Shown here in pieces: positions 1 through 5,214 of a stretch of 5,214 nt of DNA (its first letter is position 1; every line of letters starts with the position of its first letter). Source of the DNA: a bacterium (lineage in GTDB: Bacteria > Zhuqueibacterota > Zhuqueibacteria > Residuimicrobiales > Krinioviventaceae); contig JAJRST010000229.1 of assembly GCA_024278645.1 (NCBI GenBank), forward strand, positions 1 to 5,214. The letters run 5' to 3'. The notes under the pieces were generated by a model. The model did no database searches. It was given only the letters and a program-made list of their open reading frames with translations, and was not told the DNA's origin. The position numbers were made by a program, and so were the translations under genes.

Positions 1-603
1 CAATGCGCTGTGAAACCGGGCCTCCTCCGTGTACCCGGCCTTATTGTCCGGGTCGTATTTGAGAATGTTGTTCCAATATCGCTGCGCAAATTCGCTTTGA
101 TACCGCGCCACATAACGTTTGGCGATGCGATAGTTCCACTCCACATCGGTGGTGTCCCTTGCCCATGTCTGCAGGAGCGTGAACAACGTCTTTTCATTCG
201 CCGCCCAATCACGGAGCGTTTGTACAAAACCCCGGGCGTCGCCGCCAAAGCCGACCATGCGGTCGCGCTCCACGCCGTCCGGGCCGAGGACGATGACCGT
301 GGGAAAACCGGGCATTTTAAAGAACTTTTTCAGATGTTCATAATCGCCTTTATTTTTCACAATTTTAAAGGGGACAAAAGTACGATTAATAAACAGCGCC
401 GATTTTTTCTCCTGAAAAACAAGCTGATCCAGCTTGTTGCACGGGCCTCAGGTGGGCGAATAAAAGTCCACCAAAATCGGCTTGTTTTGCGCTTTCGCGA
501 GATCGAGTGCATCGTTGAACGAGCCGGATATCCAATTGACGCCGCGATCGCCGGAACAGGCGGCAAGCAGCATGAACACAGAGATGATGAATAATTTTTT
601 CAT
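1..603 (-). CDS. Thioredoxin-like lipoprotein with in-frame TGA at the catalytic Cys (candidate selenoprotein), 3' end beyond window
   Basis: Reading from ATG at 603 gives 201 codons to the window edge. The only interruption is TGA at 448-450 (codon 52). SD-like GAGGA (609-613) lies 5 nt before the ATG. Residues 1-16 form a short lipoprotein signal peptide (K2-K3, hydrophobic stretch, lipobox LAAC with Cys16), so the product should be exported and lipid-anchored. Residues 24-135 look like a thioredoxin fold: the strand ILVDFYSPT (43-51), then TGA-G-P-C (52-55) where the family has CGPC, and the cis-proline motif GFPT (99-102). Residues 150-200 are helical and TPR-like. TGA replaces exactly the nucleophilic cysteine and a SECIS-like hairpin follows at 418-438, so I infer selenocysteine insertion. 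Sec-containing thioredoxin homologues are known in bacteria. Alternatives are a TGC-to-TGA nonsense mutation or a consensus error. No functional link to the upstream sugar-acid genes is visible. The thioredoxin-like assignment is firm; the selenocysteine reading is moderate. Confidence 0.8.
418..438 (-). promoter_or_regulatory. Candidate bacterial SECIS hairpin
   Basis: On the minus strand, arm AACAAGCTG (438-430) and arm CAGCTTGTT (426-418) are perfect reverse complements forming 9 bp around the loop GAU (429-427). Eighteen nucleotides separate the TGA (448-450) from the loop. From memory, the published relaxed bacterial SECIS model asks for an apical loop about 16-37 nt after UGA, an upper stem of 4-16 bp and a G in the first two loop positions; all three are met. 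The bulged U of the E. coli fdhF SECIS is absent and the triloop is at the short end. It could be a chance palindrome in the codons for NKLDQLV. Confidence 0.5.
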
Positions 604-695
604 TGGCATCCTCAGGTTTTATGCAACTCCTCGAAATGACAAAAGATTCAAACTTTCTACCAATGCCTTTCCATGTGTAAGGTGATATTCCTTTG

Positions 696-708
696 AGGCT
701 TGGAGCCT
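696..708 (-). other. Small stem-loop in the SDR-thioredoxin spacer
   Basis: Arm AGGCT (708-704), loop CCA, arm AGCCT (700-696) form a 5-bp GC-rich hairpin about 30 nt after the SDR stop codon. No T-tract follows it, so it is not a convincing intrinsic terminator. Nothing else in the 134-base spacer (604-737) is recognisable as a gene. Confidence 0.2.
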
Positions 709-737
709 TCGAGGCCTGATTTCATGAATAATGCAGG

Positions 738-1517
738 CTAGATTGTCTTTGCCGTATAACCGCCGTCGACGCGAATGATGGCGCCGGTGACGAACGACGA
801 CGCCTTTTCAGAGGCCAGCCATATCGTTGCGCCGACAAGCTCCTCCGCCTCGCCGAAACGATTCATCGGCGTATGCCGCATGATGTCGTCGACGCGCTCT
901 TTTGTCAGGATTTTGCGATTCTGTTCCGCCGGAAAAAAGCCGGGGGCGATGGCGTTCACGCGTATACCTTGCGTCGCCCACTCGTTGGCCAACCATTGCG
1001 TCATATTATTGACGCCGGCCTTGCTGAGGCTGTAGGTAAAGACCTTTGACAACGGCGGGCCCGATGAGACCGATGAGATATTGATGATGCTTCCCTTTTG
1101 ACCGCCGTCGATCATCTGCTTGCCGAACACCTGGCAGGCGAGGAACATGCTTTTTAAATTCACCGCCATAATTCTCTCGTATTCCTATTCCGAAATGTCA
1201 AAGAACGGCGTGCTGGAATTGATGCCGGGGGCGTTTATCAAAATCGACGTCGGCCCCAGTTCGGCCGCGATATCCTCGGCCGCCTTTTGCAGATCACCCT
1301 TGGAAGTGGCGTTTACCGTGAGCGCCATGCTTTTGACGCCTAAACTTTTGATGCTTGCCGCCATTTTCTCGGCGTTGTCGGTGTTAAGATCAAGAATGGC
1401 GACATCGGCGCCGGCCTGCGCCAGTCCTTTGGCCATCGCACCGGCAAGGACGCCGCCGCCGCCAATGACCGCGGCGACCTTGTCTTTCAAAGCGAATGTA
1501 TCTTGTATAAAACTCAT
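738..1517 (-). pseudogene. SDR-family oxidoreductase, sugar-acid type, interrupted by an in-frame TAG
   Basis: The frame from ATG at 1517 to TAG at 738-740 is 259 codons, normal SDR length, with one internal TAG at 1185-1187 (codon 111) and no frameshift. SD-like GGAGA (1523-1527) precedes the ATG by 5 nt. Classical SDR features are in order: glycine-rich nucleotide-binding loop (residues 19-26, GGGGVLAG), Asp43 at the end of the second strand (suggests NAD preference), NAPG (NAG-motif equivalent), Asn120, Ser149, and Tyr162-x3-Lys166. PGFFPAEQNRK and the C-terminal RVDGGYTAKTI match the mannonate/fructuronate or gluconate 5-dehydrogenase-like branch as I recall it. The TAG sits where relatives carry an acidic residue (ISxEEW-like), so GAG-to-TAG is the simplest origin. 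A 116-codon-deleted C-terminal restart at ATG 1169 is possible (GAGAGA just before it) but would lack the cofactor-binding half. It lies 45 nt after lacI and is probably co-transcribed. It may be a real pseudogene, a consensus error, or a recently inactivated gene. Confidence 0.85.
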
Positions 1518-1562
1518 TTATTTCTCCATTTTGCTTATGATAAATATTTTTTCATCCGGAGG

Positions 1563-2603
1563 TCAATTGACTATGCGGCGCTTTTTTTCGTCAACGCTGC
1601 CGCAAGATTCCCGAATAACTAACCGTGTTTTCAGATACTGCTTTTGCGGCTGCCACTCTTTGTCGTGCGACCGGATTCGTTGCACAAGTCGAAGTGCGGC
1701 GACGCGTCCGATATCCCTGGCCGGCTGCGCAACGGTGCTGAGACCGGGCTTTAAATAGGCGCTGACAAAAATATCATCAAAGCCGACGACGCCGACATCC
1801 CGCGGCACGGAAAAACCGTTTTCATAAAGGGCGCGAATGAGGCCGATGGCGACCGAATCGTTGTAGCAAAATACCCCTTCGGGCAGCGATTTAAATTTGC
1901 GCACCAACTGAAGGCCTGTTTCATAGCCGTCTTCCAGCCGCCATCCGCTTCTTATGACTTGCGACTCTTCAAACGGCAGGTCATTCGCCTGCAGCGCGCG
2001 TTTAAAGCCTTGCAAACGGCGTTCGCTGGCCAGAAACTCCACCGGCCCGGACACGTAGATCAGGTTTTTACAGCCGCTGTGAATGAGATGCTGCACGGCT
2101 TCAAAAGCGCCGTATTCGTCATCGGCGCGTACAAGATCGGCGTATATGCCGGGGACATCCGCCAAAAGGACCAAGGGCAAGTGCTGTTGCGCCAGCTCCT
2201 GCAAATGCGCCGTATCGACATTTTTTTGCATGGGGAAAATAATCAACCCATCAACGCGTCGTTGCTTCAGCAGTTCAATATAAGCCGCTTCGCGCTCGGT
2301 GGCCGTATGCGTATTGCCGATGATGACGCTATACCCCTCCCTTTCACACACCTCCTCCACGCCCAGGGAAATTTTCGAATACAGCGGATTGGAAATGTCC
2401 TTGACGATCAACCCGATGAGCCCGGTGTACTGCAGGGCGAGCGCCCGGGCCACGGCATTCGGCGTAAAATTGTATTTCTTAATAATGCCCAGCACCCGTT
2501 CCCGCGTCCTGGAAGAAACGCTCGGATTGTTATTCAACACGCCGCTCACCGTAGCGCGCTAGACGCCCGCTTCTTTTGCTATGTCCGAGATTGTTATTGA
2601 CAC
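1563..2603 (-). pseudogene. LacI-family transcriptional regulator interrupted by an in-frame TAG in the DNA-binding helix
   Basis: From GTG at 2603 to TGA at 1563-1565 the frame spans 346 codons, the usual LacI/GalR length, broken only by TAG at 2559-2561 (codon 15). The N-terminus SITISDIAKEAGV, then the stop, then RATVSGVLNNNPSVS is a textbook LacI helix-turn-helix; the stop occupies the near-invariant Ser of GVSxxTVS. A hinge helix (TPNAVARALA, about residues 47-56) and a periplasmic-binding-protein-like sensor domain follow (GLIGLIVKDISNPLYSKI; GVVGFDDI near 271-278). The start is uncertain: GTG 2603 has weak SD-like GAGTGA upstream, and TTG 2630 is in frame. Restart at GTG 2549 would leave a protein without a complete HTH, unable to bind an operator but able to bind ligand. 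Its position between dctM and the SDR suggests it regulates this cluster in response to a sugar acid; the operator is probably upstream of dctP outside the window. Confidence 0.88.
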
Positions 2604-2629
2604 GATTTCATCACTCGAAAATATTGACA
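2595..2629 (+). repeat. Direct repeat TATTGACA x2 at the dctM-lacI junction
   Basis: TATTGACA occurs at 2595-2602 and 2622-2629, 27 bp apart, in the short dctM-lacI gap and over the lacI start. On the minus strand each copy sits on a candidate start codon (TTG or GTG followed by TCA ATA). On the plus strand each contains TTGACA, but no good -10 box follows either copy. The spacing and location could mean a binding site; coincidence is equally possible. Confidence 0.25.
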
Positions 2630-2635
2630 AGACAA

Positions 2636-3934
2636 TTAAAATAAATCCAACGCCGTCGGTATAATCATTGTAATTTGCGGCACATAAGTAATAATGAACA
2701 ACACAACGATCATGGCCAGAAAAAACGGCATGATCGGACGAATAACTTTTGTGATCGTCGTCTCGGCGATGCCGCAGCCGACAAACAGACACGAGCCCAC
2801 CGGCGGCGTGCAGATGCCGATGCATAAATTGAGGATCATAATAATGCCGAAATGGATCGGATGCACGCCGAGCTGCGTGACGATGGGCAAAAAGATGGGC
2901 GTGAAAATGAGCACGGCCGGCGTCATATCCATAAAGGTGCCGACGAAAAGCAGCAGCAAGTTGATGATCAACAAAATAATAATCGGGCTGTCGGACACGC
3001 CAAGCAGCGCAGCGCTTATCGCTTGCGGGATGTTTTCGTGCGCCAGCACGTAGGACATGGCCATCGAGGTGCCGATGAGCATAAACACCACCGCGGTAGT
3101 GATGCCGGCCTGTAAAAAGACCTTGGGCAGTTGGCTTATTTTCACTTCGCGATAAACGAACACGGATAAAAACAGGGCGTATAAAACGGCGATCGCCGAA
3201 GCCTCCGTTGCCGTAAACACGCCGCTTAAAATGCCGCCAAGCACGATAACAATGAGCAGCAACGCCGGAATGGCGATAAAAAATTTAACAATGCCTTCCT
3301 TAAAACCAAACCTGACGCCCTTGCCATATTTTTTTCGTACGGAAATCACACCGGCGACGACCATTAATCCCAAGCCCATCAGGATGCCGGGTAGAATGCC
3401 GGCCATAAAAATCGCGGCGATGGAAACCGCGCCCCCGGTCGCCAACGAATAGACGATCATCACGTTGCTCGGCGGAATCAGCAGCCCCGTCGTTGCCGCG
3501 GTGATGCTCACCGAGGCGTTGAAATCGCGATCATACCCCTCTTTATTCATCAGCGGAATCATAAAGCCGCCGACGCTGGAGACCGCGGCCACCGCCGAGC
3601 CGGAGATGGCGCCGAACAACATGCATGTCATAATATTGACATAAGCCATGCCGCCCGGATAGCGACCGACGAGTACATTGGCAAAATCAATGAGCCGCCT
3701 CGCAATGCCGCCCTGTCCAATAAGCTGGCCGGCGAGAATGAAAAACGGGATGGCCAGCAGGGCAAAGCTGTCGATGCCCGTGGCGATTTTATAAGCCACG
3801 GTCATAAATTCGGGCAGGCCGCCGATGGTAAAAATAGTGAGCAGGGACGAGATTCCGATGGCAAAAGCAATGGGTACATTCAATAATAAAAGAAACAAAA
3901 AACTGACGACAAGGACGATGAGAGGCCAATCCAT
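2636..3934 (-). CDS. dctM: TRAP transporter large membrane subunit DctM
   Basis: An intact 432-residue protein from ATG 3934 to TAA 2636-2638, the normal DctM length. AGGGAG (3940-3945) lies 5 nt before the start, and the gap from dctQ is 15 nt. It is the sodium-coupled, many-helix permease subunit that moves substrate delivered by DctP across the inner membrane. Family signatures are present: LLAIPFFILAGQLIGQGG (about 59-76), SGSAVA (111-116), LLIPPSN (151-157), FTATEASAIAVLYA (240-253), FMDMTPAVLIFTPIFLP (334-350) and CTPPVG (375-380), separated by hydrophobic spans. The AAVSSVGG after SGSAV differs from the AD-containing version common in C4-dicarboxylate systems and fits sugar-acid TRAP systems as I recall them. 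No frame damage is seen. Confidence 0.97.
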   Translation of the reverse strand: MDWPLIVLVVSFLFLLLLNVPIAFAIGISSLLTIFTIGGLPEFMTVAYKIATGIDSFALLAIPFFILAGQLIGQGGIARRLIDFANVLVGRYPGGMAYVNIMTCMLFGAISGSAVAAVSSVGGFMIPLMNKEGYDRDFNASVSITAATTGLLIPPSNVMIVYSLATGGAVSIAAIFMAGILPGILMGLGLMVVAGVISVRKKYGKGVRFGFKEGIVKFFIAIPALLLIVIVLGGILSGVFTATEASAIAVLYALFLSVFVYREVKISQLPKVFLQAGITTAVVFMLIGTSMAMSYVLAHENIPQAISAALLGVSDSPIIILLIINLLLLFVGTFMDMTPAVLIFTPIFLPIVTQLGVHPIHFGIIMILNLCIGICTPPVGSCLFVGCGIAETTITKVIRPIMPFFLAMIVVLFIITYVPQITMIIPTALDLF

Positions 3935-3949
3935 TTCCGCTCCCTATAA

Positions 3950-4474
3950 TTATGAATTGATTTTTACAAAAGGGGCGTCCGCCCTTCCGATGATTCGTTT
4001 TAGTTTAATGATCGTTTCAATGAAAAACTCGATGCTATAGACGGCAAGAAAAAAGCCGGAGACGGGAATGGCCAGGTAAACATATCCCATGGGCACACCC
4101 AAAGCCGGCGAAACCTGCCAGAGCATAAAAGTGACCGTCACCAATCGCAAGCCGCCGAAAATCATAACGGAGATGGAGAAAAAGGCGACCACAAAATGGC
4201 TGAATGCCTCTGTCAAAAGCCGCTTTTTCTCCGGCAGTTTGGCGACGAAATAATCAATGCCCAGGTGCGCTTTATAATTCAAAGCCACGGCGGCGCCCAA
4301 AAGCCCAACCCAAATCATCAGATTGGTGGCCAGCTCCTCCGTCCAGTTGCTCGGATTTTTGAGGATGAAACGGGTGATGACCTGCCAGGTGACGTCGATG
4401 GTTAAAACAGCCATGGATGCGGCGACAAGCGTTTCCAGAAACCTGTCCAGCGCTTTTTTTATAGGCGTCCACAT
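3950..4474 (-). CDS. dctQ: TRAP transporter small membrane subunit DctQ
   Basis: A 174-residue protein from ATG 4474 to TAA 3950-3952. The frame is open further upstream, but that extension is basic, unlike DctQ and overlaps dctP; the chosen ATG has a strong SD (AGGAGGTG, 4482-4489) 7 nt away and the family-typical start. Four membrane spans are visible, at about residues 15-37, 48-66, 90-109 and 130-152. Signatures are NWTEELA (43-49), the loop HLGIDYF (70-76) and LGVPMGYVYLAIPVSG (125-140). DctQ forms the membrane complex with DctM and contributes to docking of the binding protein. The ATG falls 1 nt after the dctP stop codon, indicating translational coupling. Confidence 0.96.
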   Translation of the reverse strand: MWTPIKKALDRFLETLVAASMAVLTIDVTWQVITRFILKNPSNWTEELATNLMIWVGLLGAAVALNYKAHLGIDYFVAKLPEKKRLLTEAFSHFVVAFFSISVMIFGGLRLVTVTFMLWQVSPALGVPMGYVYLAIPVSGFFLAVYSIEFFIETIIKLKRIIGRADAPFVKINS

Positions 4475-4475
4475 A

Positions 4476-5214
4476 TTATTGCACCTCCTGAATTCTTTTA
4501 GCCAGCTCGCCGATCTCAGTGCCTTCAAACTCCCGGTACATGGCTTGAGCGCGCTCCATGAACGGCGCCTTATCCGGGCGGAACACCTGCAACCCCTTGG
4601 ATTGCATGTCCGCCATGGCCTTTTGTACAAACTCCGCCCACAGCTTTCGCTGATAGGGCGCCGATTCGTCCGCGGCCTCCTGCAACACCTTTTTATGAAA
4701 ATCGCTCAGTTCGTTCCATTGCAGCGTGCTGATGAGCAAGACATCCGGCACCATGGTGTGCTCGTCCAGGCTGTAATATTTGGCGACTTCATAATGGCGT
4801 GATGTATAAAGACTCGGCGCGTTGTTTTCGGCGCCGTCGACAACGCCTTGCTGCAGTGCGGTGTAAAGCTCGCCCCAGGGAATCGGCGTCGCCGAACCGC
4901 CAAGCGCATCAACCATTTTTATGGCCATGGGGCTTTGCTGCACGCGAATTTTCAGTCCCTTGAGGTCGTCGGGATGCAGGATCGGCTTGCTCTTGGTGTA
5001 AAAGCTGCGCGCGCCGGCGTCGTAATAACACAGGCCGCGCAGTCCCTTGGACTCCCCGGCGACCAGCAGCTCGTTGCCAATCGGGCCGGTGAAAACCTTC
5101 CATTTATGCTCCGCATCACGAAAAAGAAAAGGCAAAGCAAAAACTTTGATGTTGGGCACAAAGCTCTCAAGCGGACTGCTCGACACCTTTGTCATTGAAA
5201 GGATGCCAAGCTGC
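4476..5214 (-). CDS. dctP: TRAP transporter solute-binding protein DctP, 5' end beyond window
   Basis: An open frame enters from the window edge (first full codon at 5213) and ends at TAA 4476-4478, giving 245 residues of a protein that is usually about 330. The ATG at 5195 is internal, because QLGILS precedes it in frame and continues the family pattern before MTKVSSSPLESFVP. The missing part should hold the signal peptide and first lobe. KGLKIRVQQSPMAIKMVDAL contains the conserved Arg (codon 4946-4944) that binds the substrate carboxylate in TRAP binding proteins. GGSATPIPWGELYTALQ, then QGVVDGAENN, and HYEVAKYYSLDEH are typical of DctP family members reported for uronates and related sugar acids. 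The protein acts in the periplasm and hands substrate to DctQM. Substrate class is inferred from sequence style and the SDR/LacI neighbours. Confidence 0.95.
   Translation of the reverse strand, partial: QLGILSMTKVSSSPLESFVPNIKVFALPFLFRDAEHKWKVFTGPIGNELLVAGESKGLRGLCYYDAGARSFYTKSKPILHPDDLKGLKIRVQQSPMAIKMVDALGGSATPIPWGELYTALQQGVVDGAENNAPSLYTSRHYEVAKYYSLDEHTMVPDVLLISTLQWNELSDFHKKVLQEAADESAPYQRKLWAEFVQKAMADMQSKGLQVFRPDKAPFMERAQAMYREFEGTEIGELAKRIQEVQ
4482..4489 (-). promoter_or_regulatory. dctQ ribosome binding site inside the end of dctP
   Basis: AGGAGGTG lies within the last codons of dctP (Q-E-V-Q-stop) and 7 nt before the dctQ ATG. It is close to a full anti-SD match, fixes the dctQ start and suggests coupled translation of the two subunits. 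Confidence 0.85.

Noticed and set aside
10..594. Long plus-strand open frame opposite the thioredoxin-like gene.
   Set aside because: Its translation has no recognisable family features, while the minus strand encodes a clear lipobox and thioredoxin motif; it is an antisense shadow, open in part because of GC-rich codons.
627..644. TTTTGTCATTTCGAGGAG in the spacer resembles the dispersed GTCATTGCGAGGAG-type repeats found in many bacterial genomes.
   Set aside because: Only a partial match, with no palindromic partner and no second copy in the window.
696..708. Hairpin after the SDR as an intrinsic terminator.
   Set aside because: The stem is only 5 bp and no T-tract follows.
738..2603. Reassignment of TAG to a sense codon, or pyrrolysine, to explain the stops in lacI and the SDR gene.
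   Set aside because: The SDR itself ends at a TAG (738-740) exactly where the family's C-terminus is expected, so TAG seems to be a working stop. A Ser position in an HTH and a surface acidic position are not plausible pyrrolysine sites.
2597..2625. Plus-strand sigma70-type promoter from TTGACA at 2597.
   Set aside because: At 16-18 bp spacing the -10 candidates (such as AATATT) are poor and no plus-strand gene follows.
4475..4630. N-terminal extension of dctQ to an upstream start at 4630.
   Set aside because: The extra residues are arginine-rich, overlap dctP coding sequence and are not DctQ-like; the ATG at 4474 has a strong SD.

Overview
All genes in this window are on the minus strand. 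They read as a sugar-acid (probably uronate or aldonate) uptake and catabolism cluster, followed by an unrelated thioredoxin-like lipoprotein gene. The TRAP transporter and a lipobox signal peptide point to a bacterium, most likely Gram-negative and probably an uncultured anaerobe. Base composition is near 50% GC. I cannot place the phylum from sequence alone.

Layout in transcription order, from high to low coordinates. First come the 3' part of dctP (5214-4476, TRAP solute-binding protein), dctQ (4474-3950, small membrane subunit) and dctM (3934-2636, large membrane subunit). These three are intact and tightly packed, and the dctQ ribosome binding site lies inside the end of dctP. Next is a LacI-family regulator (2603-1563) interrupted by one in-frame TAG at codon 15, in the recognition helix. 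After it is a short-chain dehydrogenase/reductase (SDR) of the mannonate/gluconate oxidoreductase type (1517-738), interrupted by one in-frame TAG at codon 111. A 134-base spacer follows. Last is a thioredoxin-like lipoprotein (603-1, running off the window), open throughout except for one in-frame TGA.

The working model is that DctPQM imports a sugar acid, the SDR carries out an NAD(P)-linked keto/hydroxy interconversion on it, and the LacI protein senses the substrate or an intermediate. This rests on family knowledge and gene order and is not shown directly.

The standout is the TGA at 448-450. It falls exactly on the first catalytic cysteine of the thioredoxin CGPC motif, giving U-G-P-C. 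Starting 9 nt downstream is a perfect 9-bp hairpin with a GAU loop, whose distance and loop G match the relaxed consensus for bacterial SECIS elements. This is a candidate selenocysteine-containing exported thioredoxin-like protein. The main reason for caution is that the two preceding genes also carry a single in-frame stop each (both TAG), and these look like ordinary nonsense mutations or consensus errors. A common artefact could therefore explain all three.
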